From contig DASWNW010000093.1 of the NCBI GenBank assembly GCA_036399015.1, forward strand, positions 156,572 to 220,571: 64,000 bases of DNA, in the 5' to 3' direction. Below, piece after piece: positions 35,881-43,803 of this stretch. Position 1 is the stretch's first letter; each line of letters opens with the position of its first letter. The DNA is from QHVT01 sp036399015. GTDB lineage: Bacteria > Acidobacteriota > Thermoanaerobaculia > Gp7-AA8. The notes beneath the pieces were generated by a model. It ran no database searches. It saw only the letters and a list, made by a program, of their open reading frames with translations, and was not told the DNA's origin. A program made the translations under genes and the position numbers.

Positions 35881-36552
35881 TCAGTTCCAAAATGACGCGT
35901 CGTACCGAAGGCCCTTCTCGTCGAACCCCTTCGTGGCTGCCACCGTGGCTGCCAGCTTGATGAGGCATCGCTCTCCGCGGCTGCGGCCTGCAGGTGTCAC
36001 GTCCACGACACGCCTCATCATTCCAGTCGCAGACGCAAGCTCGTAGGTCGGCGCATCGAGTGCAATGTCCGTGGATGGTAACGGCGGCAGCGTTACGTCG
36101 CTGAGAACCCCAAGGACCCTGCTGGCTTCTGACGTTGTGAGCTGCACGCGACGAATACGAATCCTCTTGATCGCGCTTTCAGATGTTACCGCCGGCTCGC
36201 TCAACCGGAGGCGGGCCAGCTGGTCGGCGATGGGGCTTTCGGCGGCGACGAGAAGCTCTCCCGTTACACCGCCTTCGGTCAGGCCGCCGCGCTCATTCAC
36301 CTGAGGGCAGAGCTCCACGAGTCGAATCGCGTATTCTCGCGTGTCCAGAGAACCGGATACCCTGAGCGTCGTCACGCGGCATTCAGGCATTTGAACGGAG
36401 TCGCCGGCGGCACTGGGCATGACCGCTTCGAAGACGTCCTGTCGGTACTCGTTTGCCCAACTGGCGGCCGCATTCCGCTCGACGACCGACGGCGTTACCT
36501 GGGCTTGCGCGATCAAGCCCAGGAAGCACAGCGCGATCAATACTTTGCGCAT
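35881..36552 (-). CDS. exported protein of unknown function
   Basis: A 223-residue protein with a signal peptide (MRKVLIALCFLGLIAQAQ) and a mature part with three cysteines (MPECRVTTL, VELCPQVN, GERCLIK). It has a repeated beta-strand-like pattern (YAIRLVELCPQ, IKRIRIRRVQLTTSE). The ATG at 36552 was chosen over one six codons upstream because it starts the signal peptide. No family was recognised. Base composition is less GC-rich than the rest of the window, and it is boxed in by an hslO relic and a fabH relic, suggesting it arrived with a rearrangement. Confidence 0.55.
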   Translation of the reverse strand: MRKVLIALCFLGLIAQAQVTPSVVERNAAASWANEYRQDVFEAVMPSAAGDSVQMPECRVTTLRVSGSLDTREYAIRLVELCPQVNERGGLTEGGVTGELLVAAESPIADQLARLRLSEPAVTSESAIKRIRIRRVQLTTSEASRVLGVLSDVTLPPLPSTDIALDAPTYELASATGMMRRVVDVTPAGRSRGERCLIKLAATVAATKGFDEKGLRYDASFWN

Positions 36553-36690
36553 GATCTTCGTCACCTGCACCCACAGGAGTCTGAACGAAGACTCGTACCA
36601 GTTCCGGCCGTTCGCGTCGTAGAAATTCGTATTATCAATCTCGGTCGTCTCAGCACCTCTCGGCCGACGCCGGCGGTCCAGCGGCCCGGC

Positions 36691-37039
36691 GGAAGCCGGA
36701 GCACTGCTGGCGGATGTCGAACGTGGGGATCGACTCCGGAAACCCCATCTTCGCCTGCACGACGGGGCCGTTCCCGGGGAAGAAGTGGTCGGGCGTCATC
36801 GTGGCGAAGATGATCGCGTCGATGTCCTCTTTCGCTTGCCCCGCCGCCCGCAGCGCCTCCTCGGCCGCCATCATGCCGAGGTCCGACGAGCCCTGCCCGG
36901 CGTCGACGTAGCGCCGCTCCTCCACCCCGCTGCGCGTGCGGATCCACTCGTCCGACGTATCCATGATGCGCGCGAGCGCCTCGTTCCTGACGATGTTGGC
37001 GGGGACGCCGATGCCGCTGCCGGTGATGATCGATCTCAT
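36691..37039 (-). pseudogene. truncated duplicate of fabH (first 116 codons)
   Basis: Nearly identical at the nucleotide level to codons 1-116 of the intact fabH at 35400-35052, including 27 bp upstream and the adjoining 21-bp array. Homology stops right after the catalytic-Cys motif QQCSGF, where the frame runs into unrelated codons and soon ends. The high identity means the duplication is recent compared with the hslO relic. It cannot encode a working synthase. Confidence 0.9.
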
Positions 37040-37066
37040 GAGGCGGAGAGCTTAGCAGCGGATCAG

Positions 37067-37255
37067 AACGATTGAAGCGTTCGATCGAACGACCGAAGGG
37101 ATGCCTCAAACGACTGAAGTGCCGGCTGAAACGACTGAAGCGTCCGATCGAACGATCGAAGCGTTGGCTAAAACGATTGAAGCGTTGGCTAAAACGATTG
37201 ACGCGGCGCCTAAAACGATTGAAGCGATGCCTCAAACGATTAAAGCGACGACTCC
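37067..37255. repeat. 21-bp tandem array, nine units (family 1)
   Basis: Nine contiguous 21-bp units of the AACGAYTGAAGCG family, starting 27 bp upstream of the truncated fabH copy, i.e. in the same position as the five-unit array beside intact fabH. Unit sequences shuffle the same set of 8-bp tails (TTGGCTAA, GCGCCTAA, ATGCCTCA, CCGATCG), as expected from unequal crossing-over. No spacers are present, so it is not a CRISPR array. Confidence 0.9.
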
Positions 37256-37275
37256 CTCTCTTCTTACAACCGCCC

Positions 37276-37485
37276 GGGCGCACGGCGGCAGGCTTTGGGC
37301 ACATGGCGGCAGGGTCCGGGCACACGTGCCCAGGGTCCGGGCACGTGGCGGCAAGGTTCGGGCACGCGTGCCCAGGGTCCGGGCGCGTGGCGGCAGGGTT
37401 CGGGCACGTGTGCCCAGCGTCCGGGCACGTGGCGGCAGGGTACGGGCACGCGTGCCCAAGGTCCGGGCACGTGGCGGCAGGGTCT
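37276..37485. repeat. GC-rich 21-bp tandem array with 42-bp higher-order period
   Basis: Ten contiguous 21-bp units, all beginning GGGCRC. Two types alternate: type A has TGGCGGCAGGGT and type B has CGTGCCCAGGGT, giving a 42-bp superperiod. The four B units (37318, 37360, 37402, 37444) start with a 14-bp palindrome or near-palindrome (GGGCACGCGTGCCC in two of them). It starts 20 bp after the previous array but has unrelated sequence. Confidence 0.9.
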
Positions 37486-37531
37486 GCCGCCGTGTGTACA
37501 CCCACCTGTCAACTATTTGTAACGGGCGCCG

Positions 37532-37969
37532 TCATTTCCGCACGTACCAGAAGCGTGCAACCGCGTCGAGGAGCTTCGGCTCCACTGAACCGGATCTGAC
37601 GTACTTCACGTAAATCAGACCCTTCGCGCGGTCGACCGTGACGATGGTCGCGTCGTGTTTGTACGCCCCATCGTAGAGTCTGCGGCCAGCTCCAGCAGTG
37701 CGCCACGACAGCGACTCGAATCTCGGCGGCTCCGGCACCTTCGCAGCCGATTCTTTGCCGGTCAACTTCGCGGCGATCGCCTCGGTACACCGCCGCATCT
37801 GCTTGACCTGTTTTCGTGTCAACGAAGGCTGCCCGAACGACGCGAACGGCGGATCTTCGGCGTTCGTGTACGCGATGCGCCGAAACCCCCGCTTGAAGGC
37901 GAACTGGTTCACGCCTCCCGGCATGACACGTCCGTAGATCAGCGTGCCATTTGCCAGCGCCTGCATCAT
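37532..37969 (-). CDS. hypothetical protein, possibly 5'-truncated
   Basis: A 145-residue reading frame with charged C-terminal half (YKHDATIVTVDRAKGLIYVKYVRSGS ... ARFWYVRK shortened here). The frame remains open upstream of the ATG at 37969 for about 40 more codons with plausible protein sequence (LVVVRGSSCDVLHVEGYTN) but no usable start codon, so the gene may have lost its 5' end or start elsewhere. No family was recognised. It adjoins the rearranged repeat region. It may be a gene remnant. Confidence 0.45.
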   Translation of the reverse strand: MMQALANGTLIYGRVMPGGVNQFAFKRGFRRIAYTNAEDPPFASFGQPSLTRKQVKQMRRCTEAIAAKLTGKESAAKVPEPPRFESLSWRTAGAGRRLYDGAYKHDATIVTVDRAKGLIYVKYVRSGSVEPKLLDAVARFWYVRK

Positions 37970-38116
37970 CCCCTCGGTGAGATTCGTATAGCCCTCGACG
38001 TGCAGAACATCGCACGAGCTTCCACGGACTACGACAAGCCGCCTACAGCCGGCCCTGCGCCGGTGTCGCGGGCGGTCAGTCAGGTTCCTGAGCGCGAGTG
38101 GGAACGCGCCGCGCCG

Positions 38117-38842
38117 CTAATCCATCCGCTGATACGTGTTCTGGAGCGAATCCTGCGTCACGTGGGCGGTGCCGCCGCTCTTCACGACGACGTCGGTGTC
38201 CGGCGTTTCGACGACGTAAAACCACTGGTCGGGCAGCTCGAGCCGCGAGCCGAGGGTGGCGAGGTCCTCCATGGTCAGCGACGGGTCGACGATCCGGGAG
38301 TACGCCTGCATGATGTACGTGCGGGCGGGGTCGACGCTCCTGTCCACGAGCTTGTAAACCGGCTGGCCCTTCAGATAGGTGAAAGTCGTGTTGCGCACGA
38401 CGGACGTCTCCCTGTACGGCCGTTGCGCGCGGCTGGCGAGCAGTGCGCCCGGCGGGAGGTCGATCGGGGCGGCCGGTTTCATCTCCAGGCCGTCGATCGA
38501 GGTGGGACTCCCCTGCGTGTCGATCGTGAACGAGTCCATGACCCAGACGCGGGGGCCGTTCATGATCACCTCGTCCACCTGATACTCGCGGCGGAGCTGC
38601 CTCGGGTCGAGCGCCTCCCACTGCGCCGCGGGGCAGTCGTTCAGGCCGTACGTGGTGTAGACGCACCCGGTCGCCCGCCGCCCCGCTCCCTGCATGAACA
38701 GGATCTCGCAGTAGGGGTCGCCGCGCATCCCCGTTTGCGTGTGCGGCTGGACCGTGGCGAGCTCGCAGGACAGCGGCTTTCTCTGCAGCGAACAGGCGGA
38801 GAGCGAGAGGAGCACTGCCAACAGGAGCGCAGCTTTCATCAT
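38117..38842 (-). CDS. lipoprotein of unknown function
   Basis: A 241-residue protein with a lipoprotein signal (AVLLSLSACSLQ; lipobox Cys at ~17) and a mature domain with additional cysteines (LSCELATV, DPYCEILF, TGCVYTTYG, NDCPAAQW) that could form disulfides. The remainder is beta-rich and ends YQRMD. No family was recognised. Two ATG codons are adjacent at the start. The next gene on the same strand (cupin) ends 39 bp upstream, so they may share a transcript. Confidence 0.65.
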   Translation of the reverse strand: MMKAALLLAVLLSLSACSLQRKPLSCELATVQPHTQTGMRGDPYCEILFMQGAGRRATGCVYTTYGLNDCPAAQWEALDPRQLRREYQVDEVIMNGPRVWVMDSFTIDTQGSPTSIDGLEMKPAAPIDLPPGALLASRAQRPYRETSVVRNTTFTYLKGQPVYKLVDRSVDPARTYIMQAYSRIVDPSLTMEDLATLGSRLELPDQWFYVVETPDTDVVVKSGGTAHVTQDSLQNTYQRMD

Positions 38843-38881
38843 GGCGAGGGCATCATTCTACCCTTCCGCCCCGACCGCGGC

Positions 38882-39463
38882 TCACTTCACCTGCTGCACG
38901 AGCGGGTTCGGACCGCGCTCCTCATACGACATCTTTTTCGCCGGAAACACCGCGATGAGGTTGAAGGGGCAGGGGCCGCGGTTCGCGAACGTGTGCGGCA
39001 CGTGCGGCGGTACCCGCGCGAGATAGGGACCTTCGACGGTGAACCGTCTCTCGCCGATGAGGTACTCCACCGTTCCCTCGAGCAGCACGTGAGCCTCTTC
39101 CGTCTCGTGAACGTGAAGAGGCGGGCCGCCGTTCGGTTGCGTCTCGGTGAGGATGAAGGAAAGCGCCTCGAAGCCGAAGACCACGCCTTCCGCGATATAT
39201 CCGAGCTCGCCCGGCACGTCGTAGAACGCCTCCATGTGGTGGAGCCGCGCGACGTAATCGGACGAGCCGAATACGACCTCCGGCTTGTTCCAGTAGCTGC
39301 GCTCCGGGAGCGTCTTGAGCGGCGGACAGGGCACCCGCCGCGGAATCACCTCCGCCTGGACCAGCGGCCGCGGTTGCGCGCGCGCGTCGTTCGCATCGAC
39401 GGACGAGGACAAACTGCAGCCGGCGCACAGCACCAGCGCGACGAACGCGATCACACGTTTCAT
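38882..39463 (-). CDS. cupin-domain lipoprotein
   Basis: A 193-residue protein with a lipoprotein signal peptide (IAFVALVLCAGCSL) and a single cupin barrel. Cupin motif 1 is GGPPLHVHETEEAHVLLEG and motif 2 is PPHVPHTFANRG, with the His/Glu residues that normally hold a divalent metal. The frame extends far upstream, but the ATG at 39461-39463 begins the lipoprotein signal and fits the domain length. An extracytoplasmic cupin could be an enzyme or a ligand-binding protein; the substrate is unknown. Divergent from the SnoaL-like gene. Confidence 0.8.
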   Translation of the reverse strand: MKRVIAFVALVLCAGCSLSSSVDANDARAQPRPLVQAEVIPRRVPCPPLKTLPERSYWNKPEVVFGSSDYVARLHHMEAFYDVPGELGYIAEGVVFGFEALSFILTETQPNGGPPLHVHETEEAHVLLEGTVEYLIGERRFTVEGPYLARVPPHVPHTFANRGPCPFNLIAVFPAKKMSYEERGPNPLVQQVK

Positions 39464-39622
39464 TTGCAGGGCAGCGTACTCCTTCAGCCGTGCCGACGAA
39501 TCCTCACGCGCGCGGAATCCGCGCGAAATTGAACGGCTCGTCACGCCTCTGATTCCGCTCGTCACAAGGTCGTCGCGCGATCCGGACGCCGCGGGGCACG
39601 ATGCGCCGCGAAAGGAGAAACA

Positions 39623-40072
39623 ATGAAACTGCTTGCAACGATGCTGTTGGTTCTCATGAACATGCCGTGCTCCGCGGACGAGACCGCGATCAACAAGGTC
39701 CTGGCGAGACGGGTCTACGAGGACGGGTTGAGCCGCGGGATCTTCACGGTCCCGTACACGGACGACTTCGTCGGACACGGCGGCTCGAGAACGTTCACCC
39801 ACGAAGACGGCATGAACGAGGCGAAGGGATGGCGCTCCGCATTTCCCGACCTCACCGTGAACGTCGACCTGATGGTCGCCGAGGGCGATCTGGTCGCCGT
39901 CCGCTGGACCGCGCGCGGCACGAATACCGGAACGGGGAACGGTATCCCGGCGACAGGCCGGAAGGTGGAGGTGAGCGGCACGGCGATCTTCCGCTTCGTC
40001 GACGGCAAGATCGCCGAGGAGTGGACCTCCGCCAATACGCTCGGCCTGCTGAAGCAGCTCGGCCTGCGGTAG
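39623..40072 (+). CDS. exported SnoaL-like ester-cyclase family protein
   Basis: A 149-residue protein with a signal peptide (~1-18, MPCSADE) and a SnoaL/NTF2-like alpha+beta fold recognised from YTDDFVGHGG, MNEAKGWRSAFPDLTVNVDLMVAEGDLVAVRWTARG (shortened) and FRFVDGKIAEEW. Members isomerise or hydrolyse small polyketide-like or epoxide substrates, but many have no known activity. AAAGGAG lies just before the ATG. It precedes a kinase/regulator pair by 9 bp and may be read with it. Confidence 0.8.
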   Translation: MKLLATMLLVLMNMPCSADETAINKVLARRVYEDGLSRGIFTVPYTDDFVGHGGSRTFTHEDGMNEAKGWRSAFPDLTVNVDLMVAEGDLVAVRWTARGTNTGTGNGIPATGRKVEVSGTAIFRFVDGKIAEEWTSANTLGLLKQLGLR

Positions 40073-40081
40073 GCTGACATC

Positions 40082-41092
40082 GTGCGACGGGCGTCGATCA
40101 TCGCTGCAGGCTGGACGCTCTGCGGCGTGCTGCTCGCGGCGCAGGCGCACATCTCGGCCGCGATGCGCGGCGAGCCGATTGGGTGGGCGCGCCCGCTCGC
40201 GATCTGGCTCGCCTGGGCCTGGATCTGGGCGCTCCTCACGCCGGCCATTCTGCGTCTCACCGCGCGATACCCGTTCGGCAGAGCACGGGCGCTGCGCGGC
40301 GTGCTCGTGCACGTGGCCGGAAGTGTCGTCGCCGTGCTGCTGAACCTCGCGCTTTTCGCGCTCGTCGCTCCGCTGGTTGGGGCGACGAGCGCCGCCGGCT
40401 CATGGAGCGCCACCTTCCTCCGGCTCCTCGGTTCGACGTTCCTGCTCGACCTCCCTGCCTACTGGCTGCTCGTCATCGTGGCCGAGACCACACGGCTCTC
40501 GCGTCTCGAGGGGCAGTTCGCCGAGGCGCGGCTGCTCGCGCTCAAGGCGCAGCTGCAGCCGCACTTTTTGTTCAACGCGCTCAACACGGTGTCGGTGTTG
40601 ATGCGCGAGGACGCCGACGCCGCGGACGACGTGCTCGTGAGACTCAGTGGATTGCTGAGGAAAACGCTCGACAGCTCCGCGAAGCACGAAGTGCCGCTGC
40701 GCGAGGAGCTGGAGCTCGTCGAAGCGTATCTCGAGATCGAGCGCGTCCGCTTCTCCAACCGCTTTGCCTATCGCATCGACGTCGCCGGCGAGGCGCTCGA
40801 CGCTCCCGTGCCTCCGCTCATCCTCCAGCCGCTCGTCGAGAATGCCGTCCGTCATGGCATCGCGCGGCGCATCGCTGCCGGACGGATCGAGATCGCTGCC
40901 GCGCGCCGGAACGGCCGGCTGCAGATGACCGTGCGCGACGACGGGCCGGGGGTCGCGGCCGGTGCGCGCGACGGGATCGGGCTGTCGAACACACGCGCAC
41001 GATTGCAGCAGCAGTACGGTGCGCGGCATACGTTCGCTCTCGCGAGTGACCGCGACGGCGGAACGATCGTCTCGCTGGAGATCCCCGCGTGA
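40082..41092 (+). CDS. LytS/YehU-type sensor histidine kinase
   Basis: A 336-residue kinase of the His_kinase/HATPase_c_5 group. Four N-terminal transmembrane helices (~5-140) are followed by the phospho-acceptor motif LKAQLQPHFLFNALNT and an ATPase domain with LILQPLVENAVRHGI and GIGLSNTRARL. The start is GTG. Its stop overlaps the GTG of a LytTR regulator (GTGA), giving a classic coupled two-component pair. Signals of this family often concern cell envelope or small metabolites; nothing specific can be read here. Confidence 0.92.
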   Translation: MRRASIIAAGWTLCGVLLAAQAHISAAMRGEPIGWARPLAIWLAWAWIWALLTPAILRLTARYPFGRARALRGVLVHVAGSVVAVLLNLALFALVAPLVGATSAAGSWSATFLRLLGSTFLLDLPAYWLLVIVAETTRLSRLEGQFAEARLLALKAQLQPHFLFNALNTVSVLMREDADAADDVLVRLSGLLRKTLDSSAKHEVPLREELELVEAYLEIERVRFSNRFAYRIDVAGEALDAPVPPLILQPLVENAVRHGIARRIAAGRIEIAAARRNGRLQMTVRDDGPGVAAGARDGIGLSNTRARLQQQYGARHTFALASDRDGGTIVSLEIPA

Positions 41093-41844
41093 TTCGCGTG
41101 CTCATCGTCGACGACGAGCCGATCGCGCGGCGCGGCATCCGCCAGCGGCTGCGGGGCGAAGCCGACGTCGAGGTCATCGGGGAATGCGGTGATGGAGCGG
41201 AGGCGATCGACGCAATCACGGAGCTCGCACCCGATCTCGTCTTTCTCGACATCCAGATGCCCGAGGTCGGCGGCTTCGACGTCGTCGAAGCGATCGGTGT
41301 CGCGCGAATGCCCGCGGTGGTCTTCGTCACCGCTTACGACGAGCATGCACTTCGCGCGTTCGACGTGCATGCGGTCGATTACGTGCTCAAGCCGATCGAC
41401 CAGCATCGCTTCCGCACCGCGGTCGAGCGCGCACGGCGGCGACTGGCGCACGCGCCGGGGCAGCACGACAGACGGCTCGCGGCCGCGCTCGGAGAGCTCG
41501 GACGCCCGGCGCAGCACTACGCAAAGCGGCTCGCCATCAAGGGCGACGGACGCGTGATTCTCGTCGACATCGACGAGGTCGACCGGCTCGAAACGGCAGG
41601 CAACTACGTCGAGGTGCACAGCGGAGCGCGCCACCATCTCGTGCGCGAGACGATGGCCAGTCTCGAGGCGCGGCTCGATCCCGCGCGCTTCGTCCGCGTT
41701 TCACGCTCGTCGATCGTCAACGCCGATCGCGTCCGCGAGCTGCAGCCGATGTTCAGCGGCGACTTCGTCGTCGTGCTGCGCGACGGCGTGAAGGTGGCCG
41801 GCAGCCGCCGCTACCGTGCGGCCTTCGACATGCTCACCCGCTGA
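41089..41844 (+). CDS. LytTR-family response regulator
   Basis: A 251-residue regulator with a receiver domain (DDE pocket, Asp54 in LVFLDIQMP, Lys in VLKPID) and a C-terminal LytTR DNA-binding domain (YAKRLAIKGDGRVILVDIDEVDRLETAGNYVEVH shortened; FVRVSRSSIVNADRV). LytTR proteins bind imperfect direct repeats and control peptidoglycan or surface genes. It is coupled to the upstream kinase. A convergent hslO gene ends 7 bp downstream. Confidence 0.92.
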   Translation: MIRVLIVDDEPIARRGIRQRLRGEADVEVIGECGDGAEAIDAITELAPDLVFLDIQMPEVGGFDVVEAIGVARMPAVVFVTAYDEHALRAFDVHAVDYVLKPIDQHRFRTAVERARRRLAHAPGQHDRRLAAALGELGRPAQHYAKRLAIKGDGRVILVDIDEVDRLETAGNYVEVHSGARHHLVRETMASLEARLDPARFVRVSRSSIVNADRVRELQPMFSGDFVVVLRDGVKVAGSRRYRAAFDMLTR

Positions 41845-41851
41845 CGAATCC

Positions 41852-42733
41852 TCACGAGTCGTGTGTCGCGGTCAGCGTGCGCAGGTCGTCCGGCCCGAAC
41901 TGGTAGCGGCGCCCGCAGAACTGGCAGACCACCTCGGTTCCCCCCTCGTCGATCATCTCTTCCAACTCGGCGTGACCGAGAAGCGCGAGCGGCGCGAGGG
42001 CGCGCTCGGGGGTGCACTGGCAGGCGTAGCTGACCGGCACGGAGTGTCCCGCGTCGACCTGCTTGTAGCCGGTGCCCTGGAGCACGGTGGCCACCGCCTC
42101 CTCGATCTCCATCGTCTCCAGCAGCTTGCTGAGGGACGGCGCCTCGCGGACCGCCTTCTCGACGGCGCTGATCGCCTCCTCCGGTGCCTGGGGGAAGGCC
42201 TGGATGATCATCCCGCCGGCGGCGGCCACGCCGTCGCGCCGGTTGAGGACGCCGAGGAGCACCGCCGAGGCGATCTGCTCGGAGCGCATCAGGTAGCGCG
42301 TGAGGTCGGTGGCGATGCCGCTCCCGGCGAGCAGGATCTGCGAGGTGTAGGGCTTCCCGGCCGGCGGGGTGCCGCGGATCACGGTGAGGCTGCCGTTGCC
42401 GATGGCACTCTCGACGTCGAGATGCGGGTCCTCGGGGACGGGGTTGGCGACGTAGCCGCGGACGTTCCCGGCCACCGTGCCGTCGGCGATGACGGTGCCG
42501 AGGGGCCCGTTGCCCTCGAAGCGGAGGGTGACGTACTGCTTGCGCAGGTCCTTGTCGAGGACGCGCGCGAGCAGCAGCGCGCCGGTCATGGCCCTGCCGA
42601 GCGCCTCGGCCGCCACCGGAGCGAGGTCGAGGATCTCGCGCGCCGTCTCCACGGCCGTGGTCGTCTGCGCCGCGATGACGCGGAAATGGCCGTCCAGCGC
42701 CATCCCCTGAATGATGCGATCGGGTGTCTCCAT
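41852..42733 (-). CDS. hslO: Hsp33 redox-regulated chaperone
   Basis: A 293-residue Hsp33, a holdase activated when oxidative stress plus heat oxidises its four zinc-binding cysteines. The cysteines are present in the C-terminal part as CQC and CQFCGRRY. N-terminal motifs include TALLLARVL-like TGALLLARVLDKDLRKQY and GNGPLGTVIADG. The frame extends further, but the ATG at 42731-42733 starts the conserved METPDRIIQGMALDG. It lies only about 500 bp from the probable selenoprotein peroxiredoxin, so this may be a small oxidative-defence neighbourhood. A decayed copy of its 3' end is at 35556-35735. Confidence 0.95.
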   Translation of the reverse strand: METPDRIIQGMALDGHFRVIAAQTTTAVETAREILDLAPVAAEALGRAMTGALLLARVLDKDLRKQYVTLRFEGNGPLGTVIADGTVAGNVRGYVANPVPEDPHLDVESAIGNGSLTVIRGTPPAGKPYTSQILLAGSGIATDLTRYLMRSEQIASAVLLGVLNRRDGVAAAGGMIIQAFPQAPEEAISAVEKAVREAPSLSKLLETMEIEEAVATVLQGTGYKQVDAGHSVPVSYACQCTPERALAPLALLGHAELEEMIDEGGTEVVCQFCGRRYQFGPDDLRTLTATHDS

Positions 42734-42798
42734 AGGAAGAAGGAAAACAGCCGCGGCTTGCGACTTGCTTCCCCATGACTCCGACTGGAGGTCTGTCC

Positions 42799-43170
42799 AT
42801 GAGGCAAATTGCTGGAATCGTGGTGGCGCTCGCGCTCGCCGCCTGTCAGGCGGACGAGCGGGGCAACGTGGAGCCGACGGCGGAGACGCAGACGGCAACG
42901 GCTGAGGCGGCGCAGGAGTCCCGCGAGGCGGGGCGGACCGTGCAGGAGGGGGCGCAGGATCTCGGCGCTGCCATCGAGAAGGGTGCCCAGGACGTGCAGA
43001 ACTCGGATGCGGGCCAGCGGATCGCCGCCGGAGCGCGCGAGGCGGGGCAGGGGGTCAAGCAGGGCGCCGGCGAGGCGGCCGAGGCGGCCGGCGACGCGTT
43101 GAAGCGGGCCGGTCAGGACGCCCAGAGCGAGGCGAAGGAGACCCGGCCTCCGGTGACCACCACGACGTAA
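42799..43170 (+). CDS. Ala-rich lipoprotein with amphipathic repeats
   Basis: A 123-residue lipoprotein (signal IVVALALAACQADE, lipobox Cys) whose mature part is a chain of 11-residue amphipathic helical repeats rich in Ala, Gln, Glu and Gly (for example AREAGQGVKQGAGEAAEAAG). This resembles LEA- or apolipoprotein-like small lipoproteins, thought to be structural or stress-protective. The ATG at 42799 places the lipobox correctly. Divergent from hslO and 84 bp before the peroxiredoxin gene. Confidence 0.65.
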   Translation: MRQIAGIVVALALAACQADERGNVEPTAETQTATAEAAQESREAGRTVQEGAQDLGAAIEKGAQDVQNSDAGQRIAAGAREAGQGVKQGAGEAAEAAGDALKRAGQDAQSEAKETRPPVTTTT

Positions 43171-43180
43171 AAATCACCCA

Positions 43181-43186
43181 TATAAT
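43181..43186 (+). promoter_or_regulatory. TATAAT -10 box upstream of the peroxiredoxin gene
   Basis: A perfect TATAAT, 68 bp before the peroxiredoxin ATG. No matching -35 hexamer is visible, so the promoter may be of the extended or activator-dependent kind. Confidence 0.35.
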
Positions 43187-43254
43187 CCGCACCGGAAACT
43201 GGTGGACGTGGACTCCGCCAGGCAGTTCGTCACAGCGAAAGAGGAGGTCTTCTG

Positions 43255-43764
43255 ATGGTTTCGTTCGGAAGAACGTCCGTCGCCGACAAGACCCAGACGC
43301 TCAAGGTTGGTGATCAGGCTCCCGACTTCGAGCTTCCGGGCCATCGCGGCAACGAGACGTTCAAGCTCAGTGATCTGCGCGGCAAGAAGAACGCCGTGCT
43401 GGTGTTTTACCCGCTCGACTGGACCCCTGTTTGAACGGTTCAGATGCCGTCGTACGAGGCCGAAGTGGCCGACTTCGAACGGTATGATGCCCAGGTCGTG
43501 GGCATTTCGGTGGATTCAGTTCCCTCTCACGTAGCATTCGCAAAGTCCATCGGCGGAATCGAGCGCTACCCGCTCCTCGCCGATTTCCACCCGAAGGGTG
43601 AAGTCTCCCGGAAGTACGGCGTCTGGAAGGAAGACAAGGGCATCTGCGAGCGCGCGGTCGTCATCGTCGACAAGCAGGGCATCGTCCGCTACGTCGACGT
43701 GCACGACATCTCCGAGGCACCCGAGAACGCGCAGCTCCTCGACGTCCTCCGCGAGCTGGATTAG
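43255..43764 (+). CDS. peroxiredoxin with in-frame TGA at the peroxidatic position (probable selenoprotein)
   Basis: A 169-residue thioredoxin-fold peroxiredoxin (AhpE/BCP-like) if TGA at 43432-43434 (codon 60) is read as selenocysteine. The sequence before it, VLVFYPLDWTPV, and after it, TVQMPSYEAEV, form the family motif PxxxTxx(C), with TGA exactly where the peroxidatic Cys belongs. Homology continues unbroken in the same frame to the end (GISVDSVPSHVAF, PLLADFHPKGEVSRKYGV, conserved Arg133). Cys131 is the only other thiol and may act as resolving residue. AGAGGAGG lies before the ATG. A SECIS-like hairpin lies just 3' of the TGA. Selenocysteine peroxiredoxins are known in other bacteria. 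The alternative is a nonsense mutation; SelA/SelB/SelC genes lie outside the window. Confidence 0.88.
43447..43482 (+). promoter_or_regulatory. candidate bacterial SECIS hairpin
   Basis: Within the coding mRNA, 12 nt after the TGA, CCGT (43447-43450) can pair with ACGG (43479-43482), and an upper stem CGAAGT (43461-43466)/ACTTCG (43472-43477) closes a 5-nt loop GGCCG. The loop starts with GG and lies 32 nt after the TGA. This agrees with the general bacterial SECIS description: a short upper stem, small loop with an early G, and loop 16-37 nt after UGA. Folding was done by eye. Confidence 0.5.
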
Positions 43765-43803
43765 GCCGGCTCCGCCGGTCTGTTCATCGCAGGTTGAATC
43801 ACC

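Noticed and set aside
35441..36046. Open frame through the five-unit array and hslO relic
   Set aside because: Length arises from the 21-bp (multiple of three) repeat and GC-rich relic; no start signal or domain.
37067..37485. CRISPR array
   Set aside because: Units are contiguous at 21 bp with no spacers, and no cas genes are present.
43444..43764. A separate short gene starting at the ATG after the TGA
   Set aside because: It would lack the N-terminal half of the thioredoxin fold and the peroxidatic motif, has no ribosome site, and is in the same frame as the upstream peroxiredoxin half.
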